Source of the DNA: Streptomyces antioxidans
GTDB taxonomy: Bacteria; Actinomycetota; Actinomycetes; Streptomycetales; Streptomycetaceae
Reading direction: 5' to 3'
Assembly (NCBI RefSeq): GCF_000968685.2
Contig: NZ_LAKD02000055.1
Span: 62,001-126,000, forward strand
Length of the DNA: 64,000 nucleotides
In this document: piece after piece, positions 53,472 through 61,442 of the stretch
Layout of the letters: the number at the start of each line of letters is the position of its first letter
How positions within the stretch are numbered: position 1 is the first letter of the stretch
Position numbers and translations under genes: made by a program
Notes under the pieces: model-generated
Database searches by the model: none
What the model saw: only the letters and a program-made list of their open reading frames with translations
What the model was told of the DNA's origin: nothing

Positions 53472-55511
53472 TCAGCCATCCACGGCCGAGGTCAGGCGGT
53501 GCAGCCGCAGGGCGAGCTGGATCTCCAGGGAGCGGGCGGGCGACTGCCAGTCGGGGCCGAGCAGCCGTCCGATCCGCTCCAGCCGCTGCGCCACCGTGTT
53601 GACGTGCACGTGGAGGGCGTCCTTCGTACGGGCCGGGCTCATTCCACCGGCGAAGTACGCGTCGAGCGTGCGGATCAGTTCGGTGCCGCGCCGCTCGTCG
53701 TAGTCGATGACCGCGCCCACGGTGCGGTGCACGAAGTCCTGGACGCCGGTGCCGTCCGGGGCGCCCTCGCGGGTCCCGGCCAGCAGCAGGCCGAGGAAGC
53801 CGAAGTCCTCCGCGGCGGCGCCCTGTCCGGCCCGGCCCAGCACCCGCAGGGCGGCGACACAGCGCCGCGCCTCGGCGTAGCCCGCGGCGACCTCCCCGGG
53901 CCGCGCGGCGGGCGCGGGAATGGGCGCGGAGGCGCCCACGGTGACCGCGGCGTGCGCGGCGGTGCCCAGCTGCCGGGCGGTGCGGCGGGCGAGGGCGTCG
54001 GCGGTGTCGCCGTCGGCGAGGGGCAGCAGCAAGACGGTGCCGCCGTCGCGGGCGACGGCCAGACCGTGCCGGGTGGCCGCCAGATGGGATGCGGCGGACC
54101 ACAGCCGCCGACGGCCCGCGGCGTCCTCGGCGGGCGCGCCGCCCGTGCTGGACGTCCTGGAGGTGCTGGAGGTGCAGGACGTGCTTCCGGGACCGCCGCC
54201 GTGCGTGGCGCCGTTCGCGGTGGCGGGGCCGGTGGCGGGTGTGCCGGGGCCCGGGGCCTCGATGCCCGCCGCGAGCACCACATGGGGCGTGTCCAGGTCC
54301 GCCTGGAGCCGCGCGGCGCGCTCGCGCAGCAGCCGGGGCTCGCGGTCGGGGGCGTCGAGGAGGTCGTCCAGGAGCTCGCCGCGCACCCGCTGTTCGGCCT
54401 CGCCCGCGGAGCGGCGGGCGAGCTGGAGCAGCGAGGTGACCATCGCGGCGCGCTCCAGGGTGCGCTGGTCCACGGGGTCGAGCCGGGGGTGGCCGCGCAG
54501 TACGAGCGCGCCGAGCAGTTCGCCGCCCGCTGAGACCGCGGCGACCCAGTCCTCCTCGCCGTCGCGCACCGCGTGGCCGTCGGCCCGGGAGCGGTCGACG
54601 GCCCCCGCGGGCGCCTCGTCGGCCTCGAGGAACTCCACGGAGCCGCTGAGCACCTCGGCCACGGCGTTGGCCACGTCCTGGACCCCGCCACCGCGCAGCA
54701 CCAGCTCGGTGAGCCGGTCGTGGACGTCGGAGGCACGCTCGATGACCCGGCTGCGGTCCCGGATGATCTCGTTGGCGGCCTCCAGCTCGGCGAGCGCCGT
54801 ACGGGTCTCGGCGAGCAGATGGGCGGTGTCGATGGCCACGGCCGCGTGGGCGGCGAACGAGCTGACCAGCGCGATCTGCTCGCGTTCGAACACCCTGGCC
54901 CGGCGGTCGGCCGCGAACAGCACGCCGATGACACCGCTGCCGAGCAGCAGCGGTACCCCGAGGATGGCGACGAGACCCTCGTCCCTGACGGCCGCGTCGA
55001 TGGCATGGGTGTGCTGGAACCGGGGGTCGTGGAAGTAGCTCTCGGTCACGTAAGGGCGGGCGGTCTGGGCCACCAGACCGCCAAGCCCCTCCCCCATGCC
55101 GAGCCGCAGCTGCTGGAAGCGGGCCGAGACCGAACCGTCTGTGACCCTCATATAGGTGTCACCGGCGGTCGGGTCGTTGAGCGTCAGATAGGCCACCTCG
55201 GTGCCCAGCAGGGAGCGGGCGCGCTGCACGATGGCCTGGAGCACCGCGTCCAGGTCGCGCAGACCCGCCAGGTCGTGGGCGGTCTCGAAGAGCGCGGACA
55301 GCTCGGCCTCACGGCGCCTTCGCCCCTCCAGCTCACCGCGCACCCGCAGGGCGAGCAGCTTGGCGCGCTCCAGGGCCGCCAGCCGGTCGGCCGGGGCCTT
55401 GTCGGCGCGGGCGCGCAGCATCGGGCGCTCGTACGCCTCGGCGGGCGCGCCTCGTGCGAGCAGTTCCAGGTAGGGGTTCTCCGGCCGGTCGTCGGGCATG
55501 AACACAGGCAT
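53472..55511 (-). CDS. GAF-domain PucR-family regulator
   Basis: A 679-residue regulator. A GAF domain (about 65-215: LFETAHDLAGLRDLDAVLQAIVQRARSLLGTEVAYLTL, then GVLFAADRRARVFEREQ) is followed by a helical linker, a diguanylate-cyclase-like middle and the C-terminal PucR HTH: LIRTLDAYFAGGMSPARTKDALHVHVNTVAQRLERIGRLL. A Ser/Thr-rich low-complexity stretch (STSCTSSTSRTSST) lies in the middle. The frame stays open upstream to 55850 only because it crosses a 30-bp tandem repeat; ATG at 55511 or 55499 is the plausible start. It likely controls the neighbouring SDR or transporter. Confidence 0.78.
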   Translation of the reverse strand: MPVFMPDDRPENPYLELLARGAPAEAYERPMLRARADKAPADRLAALERAKLLALRVRGELEGRRRREAELSALFETAHDLAGLRDLDAVLQAIVQRARSLLGTEVAYLTLNDPTAGDTYMRVTDGSVSARFQQLRLGMGEGLGGLVAQTARPYVTESYFHDPRFQHTHAIDAAVRDEGLVAILGVPLLLGSGVIGVLFAADRRARVFEREQIALVSSFAAHAAVAIDTAHLLAETRTALAELEAANEIIRDRSRVIERASDVHDRLTELVLRGGGVQDVANAVAEVLSGSVEFLEADEAPAGAVDRSRADGHAVRDGEEDWVAAVSAGGELLGALVLRGHPRLDPVDQRTLERAAMVTSLLQLARRSAGEAEQRVRGELLDDLLDAPDREPRLLRERAARLQADLDTPHVVLAAGIEAPGPGTPATGPATANGATHGGGPGSTSCTSSTSRTSSTGGAPAEDAAGRRRLWSAASHLAATRHGLAVARDGGTVLLLPLADGDTADALARRTARQLGTAAHAAVTVGASAPIPAPAARPGEVAAGYAEARRCVAALRVLGRAGQGAAAEDFGFLGLLLAGTREGAPDGTGVQDFVHRTVGAVIDYDERRGTELIRTLDAYFAGGMSPARTKDALHVHVNTVAQRLERIGRLLGPDWQSPARSLEIQLALRLHRLTSAVDG

Positions 55512-55592
55512 ACTCCGGCCGGTCGTGACGGCGCCAGCCGTAAGGCGTCCCGGTGCCTCGTCGGCGGGGCGGCCGGGCAGTAGGCGGTCCGG

Positions 55593-55822
55593 TGGCTGAG
55601 CCAATGAGCCACTATCCGTCGATGGCCGATCCAATCGCCCACCGTCTGGAGATGGCTCAGCCAATGAGCCGCCGTCCGGAGGTGGCTCAGCCAATCGACC
55701 ACCGTCCCCCAATGGCTCAGCCAATCGACCATTGTCCCCCGATGGCTCAGCCAATCCGCCTTCATCGTCCCGTGGCTGAGCCAATCGGCAACCAAGGGCC
55801 GGTGGCCGATCCGGTGGCCGAT
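55593..55822. repeat. 30-bp tandem repeat, 7 full copies plus partial
   Basis: Units start at 55593, 55623, 55653, 55683, 55713, 55743, 55773 and 55803 with no insertion or deletion. The unit is close to TGGCTCAGCCAATCGACCAC plus CGTCCCCCGA. It lies between the SDR stop and the PucR-type start. In + frame it would read a decapeptide such as MAQPIDHRPP; no ribosome site supports this. Confidence 0.9.
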
Positions 55823-55834
55823 CCGATGGGCCGC

Positions 55835-56641
55835 TCAGTGGGCGGTCCATCCGCCGTCCATGCTGAGCGAGGTCCCGGTGATGAAGGACGCGTGCGGACC
55901 GCAGAGGTACGCCATGGCCTCGGCGACCTCCTCGGGCTCGACCAGCCGCTTGACCGCCGCGTCGGCCAGCAGCACCTCGGCGACCACCCGCTCCGGTGAG
56001 ATCCGGTGAGCCTCGGCCTGGTCGGCGATCTGCCGCTCGACGAGCGGGGTGCGCACATAGCCGGGGTTGACGCAGTTGGACGTCACCCCGTGCTCCGCGC
56101 CCTCTAGCGCGGCGACCTTGGAGAGTCCTTCCAGACCGTGCTTGGCGGCCACATAGGCCGACTTGTACGGGGAGGCGCGCAGGCCGTGTACCGAGGAGAT
56201 GTTCACGATCCGGCCCCAGCCCTGGGCGTACATGTGCGGCAGCGCGCCGCGCACCAGCCGGAAGGGGGCCTCGAGCATCACGGTGAGCACCCGGGAGAAG
56301 ACCTCGGGCGGAAAGTCCTCGATGGGCCGGACGAGTTGGAGCCCGGCGTTGTTGACCAGGATGTCGGTGCCCGCGGCGGCCCGCTCGGCGGCGTCGAGGT
56401 CGGTGAGGTCCAGGGGGTGGGCCTCGACCGGGCCGGGCAGCCCGGAGGCCGCGGCGACGAGGCCGGTGAGGCCGTCGGCGTCCAGATCGACGGCCCGCAC
56501 CCGCGCCCCGGCGGTGGCCAGCCGCAGCGTGCAGGCCCGGCCGATGCCCCCGGCTGCGCCCGTGACGAGTGCGGTACGGCCGGAGAGATCGAGGCCGCCG
56601 GACGGCCGTGGGTCCGGGCCCGGTGTGGTGGACGCGCTCAT
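55835..56641 (-). CDS. 3-hydroxybutyrate dehydrogenase-like SDR
   Basis: A 268-residue short-chain dehydrogenase with TGAAGGIG (cofactor loop), NNAG (LVNNAGLQLVRPIEDFP), catalytic Ser in NISSVHG and Y-x-x-x-K in YVAAKHG. The segment NNAGLQLVRPIEDFP and the C-terminal FITGTSLSMDGGWTAH are typical of D-3-hydroxybutyrate dehydrogenases, which interconvert 3-hydroxybutyrate and acetoacetate with NAD. ATG at 56641 was chosen over a GTG at 56650; neither has a strong ribosome site. Confidence 0.85.
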   Translation of the reverse strand: MSASTTPGPDPRPSGGLDLSGRTALVTGAAGGIGRACTLRLATAGARVRAVDLDADGLTGLVAAASGLPGPVEAHPLDLTDLDAAERAAAGTDILVNNAGLQLVRPIEDFPPEVFSRVLTVMLEAPFRLVRGALPHMYAQGWGRIVNISSVHGLRASPYKSAYVAAKHGLEGLSKVAALEGAEHGVTSNCVNPGYVRTPLVERQIADQAEAHRISPERVVAEVLLADAAVKRLVEPEEVAEAMAYLCGPHASFITGTSLSMDGGWTAH

Positions 56642-56696
56642 GAGGGGCACATTAGGCGGCCGTCGGCCCCGGACCGATGTGGGGGCGGCACATACC

Positions 56697-57176
56697 TCAC
56701 TCCTCGACGATGGGCTCGAACCATGTCGGCCCGTCCTCGATGGCCTGCTTGATCCGGGAGAGGGAGAAGTCCTCCATCTCGGGCAGCGCGTCGAGCGGGA
56801 ACCAGCCGACGTCCAGCGACTCGTCGTCGTTCACCCGCGCCTCGCCACCGACCGCGCGGCAGCGGAAGCAGACGTCCACGAACTGGCACTTGTCGTGGTT
56901 GGGGTAGGTGACCGGCGCCAGGGTCCGCACGAGCACGATGCGTTCGGGGACGCAGCGCACCGCGGTCTCCTCCTCGACCTCGCGGACCACCGCCGTGGCC
57001 GGCTGCTCACCGGGTTCGGGGATGCCGCAGATGATGGTCCACCGGCCGTTGTCGGCCCGGCGGCCCAGCAGCACCCGGTCCTGGTCGTCGAAGACCACGG
57101 CGCTCACGCCGGGCAGATAGAGCAGTTCATGACCGATGGAGGCCCTGAGGTCACGGATGAAGTCGGGGGTCGCCAT
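56697..57176 (-). CDS. Nudix hydrolase
   Basis: A 159-residue Nudix protein. The box is G-IPEPG-E-QPATAVV-RE-V-EEE-T-A, where the final Gly of GX5EX7REUXEEXGU is Ala; the metal-binding glutamates are intact. It hydrolyses a nucleoside diphosphate linked to another group; substrate unknown. It may form a transcript with the SDR gene 55 bp downstream. Confidence 0.85.
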   Translation of the reverse strand: MATPDFIRDLRASIGHELLYLPGVSAVVFDDQDRVLLGRRADNGRWTIICGIPEPGEQPATAVVREVEEETAVRCVPERIVLVRTLAPVTYPNHDKCQFVDVCFRCRAVGGEARVNDDESLDVGWFPLDALPEMEDFSLSRIKQAIEDGPTWFEPIVEE

Positions 57177-57379
57177 GGGCCGAGGGTATCGGGCGGTGAC
57201 GGGGGCGTGCGCGGCGGCCGTACGGCGCCCCGCACGGCGGGCGTTTCACCACCGACTCAACGTTTCTGCGCACCATATACACATTCCTTATGACAAGCGC
57301 TACGATTTCGGGTGTCATGGCTCGCGCGACGGCCGTAAGGGCGTCGACGCGGTGCCCGTCACGACGGGGGGTCGGCGGG

Positions 57380-58435
57380 ATGACGTCATCAGTGGTGGAG
57401 CCTGTCGTGCGGGACCACGGCAGACCGGCCGACGGCTGGGCCAGCGCGTCCGATATCGCGGGGGTTCTGATCCTGGCCGGTTGCGCCGTCTGGGCGCTGA
57501 TCGCGGCCATGGGGCGACCGGCCCGCCCCGAGGGAGTCCTGCTGGCGGTGTTAGCGGTGGCCGCCGGGTACGCCTGCGGCCGGATCGCCGGATCGCTGCT
57601 GCCGGTCGCCGGGGCGGCGGCGGCCGGGCTCGCGGGGTTCGGCCTGGCCTGCACCTCGCCGTACGGCCTCACCGGCCATGCGGGGCCGGGCGCGGCTCAG
57701 CTCACCCTGGCCACGGGCGCGGTCTGCTGCGCGGCCTGGGCCGCCCCGCGGGTCCTCCGCGCGACCCGGCCCGCCCCGTGGATCCTCCGCCCGGCGCTAT
57801 GGCTGCTGGCCGCGGCGATCACGCTGACGGCGGCGCTGGGAGGCTCGGCGGTCGGCTCGGTGGCGAGCGGCGCCGTCCTGGTGTGCTCGCTCCTCGCCGC
57901 CCGGCCACGGCGGCGGCTGCCCGCGCTCGCCGCGTGTGCGCTGATCGCGGCGGTCGCGGTCGGCGGCACCTGGGCGGTGGCCAAGGGCTCGGTCCCGGGC
58001 GGGCTGTCGCCCGCCCTGAGCGTCCACCTCACCGAGCACCGGATCCGGCTGTGGCAGGACGCCGCCCGTATCGAGGAGACGGATCCGCTGCGCGGTGCCG
58101 GCCCGGACCGCTTCGGCGAGCTGAGCCCCGCGGTGGCCCAGCCGCTCGGCCCTGAGGCCAAGCCGCATTCGGCGCCGCTGCAGCAGGCCGCCGGTCAGGG
58201 GCTGCCGGGGGTGGCCCTGCTGGGTGCGGCCTTCGGCTGGATGCTCCACGCCCTGTGGCGCTCCCCGCGCGCCACTCCCGTCGTCCTTACGGCTGCCGTG
58301 ACCCTCACGGCCCTGGCCGTCGAGTCCTGTCTGGGCAACGCCCTCAGCTTCGCCCAGATCACCGCGGGAGCGGGCCTCCTCGCCGGGCTGGCGACAGCCC
58401 GCCGCCTGGACGACGGCCCCGGAGCGGCGCCATGA
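57380..58435 (+). CDS. O-antigen ligase-like membrane protein
   Basis: A 351-residue protein with about eight hydrophobic segments and a periplasmic-type loop SVHLTEHRIRLWQDAARIEETDPLRGAGPDRF...HSAPLQQAAGQGLPGVALL, reminiscent of the Wzy_C/O-antigen ligase loop (His and Arg residues). Such proteins join glycans to carriers outside the membrane; in Streptomyces their role is unclear. ATG at 57380 follows GGCGGG; earlier in-frame ATGs at 57317 and 57290 are possible. Confidence 0.65.
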   Translation: MTSSVVEPVVRDHGRPADGWASASDIAGVLILAGCAVWALIAAMGRPARPEGVLLAVLAVAAGYACGRIAGSLLPVAGAAAAGLAGFGLACTSPYGLTGHAGPGAAQLTLATGAVCCAAWAAPRVLRATRPAPWILRPALWLLAAAITLTAALGGSAVGSVASGAVLVCSLLAARPRRRLPALAACALIAAVAVGGTWAVAKGSVPGGLSPALSVHLTEHRIRLWQDAARIEETDPLRGAGPDRFGELSPAVAQPLGPEAKPHSAPLQQAAGQGLPGVALLGAAFGWMLHALWRSPRATPVVLTAAVTLTALAVESCLGNALSFAQITAGAGLLAGLATARRLDDGPGAAP

Positions 58436-58494
58436 GCGGGCGCCGGAGGCACCGAAAGGGAACGCATCCCCCGAAAGAGGGGAACGGGCGTCGG

Positions 58495-59046
58495 CTAGAC
58501 CTGGGAGGTGCGGGCCGCGATCAGCCGCAGCCGGTAGCGGATGACCCTGACCGCCGCCTCCGCGTCGTCCACCGTGACCGTGAAGACGCGGCCGTCCCCG
58601 AGGCGGACCACCACGCCCTCGCCCCGGCGCACCACCACCGCCGTGCCCTTCTCGGGGCGCCAGCGGTAGCCCCAGCCGCCCCACTGGCAGGGGGTGACCT
58701 TACGGGCCACATCGGCGTGGACCACGTCGCTGAGCGGGATGCGGCGGCGTGGGAGCCCCATATGGCCGCATCGGATCTCCAGCACCTCGTCGTCGACGCG
58801 TACCGCCACATGGACGAAGGCGAGGGTGCCGAAGAGCATCAGCAGCCCGGCGGCGACACAGCCGATGACGGCCATCAGCAGCGGGGCGATGCCCGAGCCC
58901 CAGGGCGAGTCGACGGCGAGGTCGACACCGAGCGCCAGGCACGCGGCGCCCGCCGCGGCCAGCAGCCACTGCACACGATTGTGGGCGCGTCCGGTCCAGA
59001 CCGCGGGCGGCTGCCCGTGGGGCTCTCCGTGGTCGTGGTGCCTCAT
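58495..59046 (-). CDS. PH-like domain membrane protein
   Basis: A 183-residue protein with two transmembrane segments (VQWLLAAAGAACLALGVDLAV and IAPLLMAVIGCVAAGLLMLFGTLAFVHV). A soluble beta-rich part follows (VRVDDEVLEIRCGHMGLPRRRIPLSDVVHADVARKVTPCQWGGWGYRW...GEGVVVRLGDGRVFTVTVDDAEAAV), resembling bacterial PH-like domains. Function unknown. ATG at 59046 is used; GTG at 59064 is an alternative. It converges with the O-antigen-ligase-like gene. Confidence 0.7.
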   Translation of the reverse strand: MRHHDHGEPHGQPPAVWTGRAHNRVQWLLAAAGAACLALGVDLAVDSPWGSGIAPLLMAVIGCVAAGLLMLFGTLAFVHVAVRVDDEVLEIRCGHMGLPRRRIPLSDVVHADVARKVTPCQWGGWGYRWRPEKGTAVVVRRGEGVVVRLGDGRVFTVTVDDAEAAVRVIRYRLRLIAARTSQV

Positions 59047-59192
59047 GGTTGGCAGCGTACTCACCTTCCGGCACCACGGCAGCGGGGCGGGTGAATCCGC
59101 TGGTGAGGAGCGTTTTGGTCAGCTCGCCGCACGAGCCACCGCTGTCAAGCGCGCGTCGGGCACCCCCGTCAGGCTCGGGTCGAACGCCCCTG

Positions 59193-59987
59193 TCAGGCGC
59201 GCGTCGGGGCGACGGGTGCCAGCAGCACGCCTTCGGCGTAGGTCAGGGCGACCTCGGGTAGGGCGGCCTCGCGCCCGCCGAGGATGACGGTCAGAGCGCC
59301 CGGGGTGACCGGGCCGTCCGGCGGGAACGGGTCGGCGCCGATGCGGCGCAGGGCCTGGGCGGCGACGGCCCCGGCCGAGCCGTGGAGGACGATCGGCGGC
59401 GCGTCCGGCTGCTGTACGGCGGCCCGGATGCGGTCGGCGACGAGTTCGTAATGGGTGCAGCCCAGGACGACGGTCGTGACATCGCGCGGGGTGCGGGCCG
59501 CCGCGGCGGCCACCGCGGCGTCGATCCCCTCGTCGTCGGCGTGCTGCACCGCGTCCGCGAGCCCGGGGCACGGCACCTCGGTCACCTCGACGCCGTCCGC
59601 GAAGTCATGGATCAGTCCGCGCTGGTACGGGCTGCCGGTGGTGGCCGGGGTGGCCCAGATCGCGATCGGCCCGCCTCCGGCCGCCGCGGGCTTGATGGCG
59701 GGCACGGTGCCGATGACCGGCAGCGCGGGCTCCAGCTCGGCGCGCAGCGCGGGCAGGGCGTGGACGGAGGCGGTGTTGCAGGCGACGATCAGCGCGGCGG
59801 GGCGGTGCGCGGCGGCGGCCCGGGCGCAGCCCAGGGCCAGCTCGGTGACGCCCTCGGGGGTGCGCGGTCCCCACGGCATGGTGGTGGGGTCGGAGGAGAG
59901 GACGAGATCGGCGTCCGGTCGGAGTCGGCGCATCGCGGCGGCGGCGGGCAACAGCCCGATTCCGGAGTCCATCAGCGCGATCTTCAC
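59193..59987 (-). CDS. Glutamate/aspartate racemase-family protein
   Basis: A 264-residue cytosolic enzyme with the family's two-cysteine active site: IVACNTASVHALPAL (first Cys) and VVLGCTHYELVADRI (second Cys), and the N-terminal ALMDSGIGLLPAA (Asp-Ser). It could be a second MurI-like glutamate racemase making D-Glu for peptidoglycan, or a related racemase; the N-terminus differs from the usual FDSGVGG. Divergent from the HpnB-like glycosyltransferase across 68 bp. Confidence 0.82.
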   Translation of the reverse strand: MKIALMDSGIGLLPAAAAMRRLRPDADLVLSSDPTTMPWGPRTPEGVTELALGCARAAAAHRPAALIVACNTASVHALPALRAELEPALPVIGTVPAIKPAAAGGGPIAIWATPATTGSPYQRGLIHDFADGVEVTEVPCPGLADAVQHADDEGIDAAVAAAAARTPRDVTTVVLGCTHYELVADRIRAAVQQPDAPPIVLHGSAGAVAAQALRRIGADPFPPDGPVTPGALTVILGGREAALPEVALTYAEGVLLAPVAPTRA

Positions 59988-60055
59988 CCGGTCACTTTAA
60001 TGGATCGGTCGGTTGCGCCCGACGACCGGGCGCGCCTTCGGGCAGACTTCGGCGG

Positions 60056-61417
60056 GTGAGCGCGCTGATGTGGATCGCCGCCGGGTCGTTGGCCGCATGG
60101 CTGTGGCTGCTGCTGGGCCAGGGCTTCTTCTGGCGTACGGACGTGACGCTGCCCAGGACCGGCCCGGGTGGCTCGGGGCCGCCGGAGCCGGACGGGTTCG
60201 GGCCGCCGGAGCCCGCGGGGTGGCCCTCGGTGGCCGTCGTGGTGCCCGCGCGGGACGAGTCCGCGGTCCTTCCGGCCAGCCTGCCCTCGCTGCTCGCCCA
60301 GGACTATCCGGGCCCGGCGGAGATCTTCCTGATCGACGACGGCAGCTCGGACGGCACCGGAAAGCTGGCCCGTGAACTGGCCGACGAGCACGGCGGGCTG
60401 CCGCTGACCATCGACTCCCCCGGCGAACCCGGCCCCGGCTGGACCGGCAAGCTGTGGGCGGTGCGGCACGGCATGGCGCTCGCCACGACCCGCCTCGCGG
60501 CGGACCGTGGGGACACCGGCGGTGCGGACCGTAAGGACGCGGACGGCCGGGACGCGGACCGTAGGGAGGACAGCCGGGACGCGGACCGTAAGGACGACGG
60601 CAAGGAAGCGGAAACGGACCCTGCGGACCGTAAGGACGACGGCGGCGTGGACTATCTGCTACTGACGGACGCGGACATCGCCCATGAGCCGGACTCCCTG
60701 CGGGAGTTGGTGCGCGCGGCCGAGGCGAACGGGCTGGATCTGGTCTCCCAGATGGCGAGGCTGCGGGTGGTGACCTACTGGGAGCGGCTGATCGTGCCCG
60801 CCTTTGTCTACTTCTTCGCGCAGCTGTACCCCTTCCGCTGGGTCAACCGGCCCCGGGGGCGCACCGCGGCGGCCGCGGGCGGCTGTGTGCTGCTGCGCCG
60901 GGAGGCCGCCGAGCGGGCCGGGGTCCCGGAGGCGATCCGGCAGGCGGTCATCGACGACGTGGCGCTGGCCCGCACGGTGAAACGGTCCGGCGGACGGATC
61001 TGGCTGGGGCTTGCCGACCGGGTCGACAGCGTGCGGCCGTATCCGCGGCTGGGCGAGCTGTGGCGGATGGTCTCGCGCAGCGCGTACACCCAGCTGCGGC
61101 ACAATCCGCTGCTGTTGCTGATGACGGTCGCGGGGCTGGTGGCGGTGTATCTCGTGCCGCCCGCGGCCGTGGTCGCCGGGGTGGTGACGGGGCGTCCCGC
61201 GCCGCTGGCGACGGGCGCCGCCGCCTGGGCGCTGATGGCGGGCAGCTACATCCCGATGCTTCGCTACTACCGGCAGACGCTGTGGCTGGCGCCGCTGCTG
61301 CCCCTGACGGCCCTTCTCTACCTCCTGATGACCGTGGACTCGGCGGTGCGGCACCACTTCGGGCAGGGCGCGGCCTGGAAGGGGCGCACCTACGCCCGCC
61401 CCAGCGCCGCGCCCTGA
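60056..61417 (+). CDS. HpnB-like GT2 glycosyltransferase with charged repeat insert
   Basis: A 453-residue membrane glycosyltransferase. An N-terminal transmembrane segment precedes the GT-A domain: VAVVVPARDESAVLPASLPSLL, IFLIDDGSSDGT, TDADIAHEP (the DxD-like motif). Two or three C-terminal membrane segments follow. Relatives (HpnB) act in hopanoid biosynthesis. Residues ~155-200 are an Asp/Arg/Lys-rich insert built from ADRKD-like pentapeptides, encoded by a 15-bp-type DNA repeat, placed between two conserved strands. GTG start at 60056. The hopanoid role is inferred; no other hopanoid genes are in the window. Confidence 0.82.
   Translation: MSALMWIAAGSLAAWLWLLLGQGFFWRTDVTLPRTGPGGSGPPEPDGFGPPEPAGWPSVAVVVPARDESAVLPASLPSLLAQDYPGPAEIFLIDDGSSDGTGKLARELADEHGGLPLTIDSPGEPGPGWTGKLWAVRHGMALATTRLAADRGDTGGADRKDADGRDADRREDSRDADRKDDGKEAETDPADRKDDGGVDYLLLTDADIAHEPDSLRELVRAAEANGLDLVSQMARLRVVTYWERLIVPAFVYFFAQLYPFRWVNRPRGRTAAAAGGCVLLRREAAERAGVPEAIRQAVIDDVALARTVKRSGGRIWLGLADRVDSVRPYPRLGELWRMVSRSAYTQLRHNPLLLLMTVAGLVAVYLVPPAAVVAGVVTGRPAPLATGAAAWALMAGSYIPMLRYYRQTLWLAPLLPLTALLYLLMTVDSAVRHHFGQGAAWKGRTYARPSAAP
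60515..60642. repeat. 15-bp-type repeat within the HpnB-like gene
   Basis: GCGGACCGTAAGGAC and close variants recur about six times, encoding ADRKD/ADRRE-type pentapeptides. The CGTAAGG core is also seen in the intergenic array at 2266-2465. Confidence 0.7.
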
Positions 61418-61442
61418 CGGCCGCGCCCCGTGCACCGGGGTT

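Noticed and set aside
55593..55822. Possible CRISPR array
   Set aside because: The 30-bp units are contiguous with no unique spacers, and no cas genes are present.
55553..55999. 148-codon + ORF with decapeptide repeats (MAQPIDHRPP-like)
   Set aside because: It overlaps the SDR gene on the other strand, lacks a ribosome site and is explained by a 30-bp DNA repeat.
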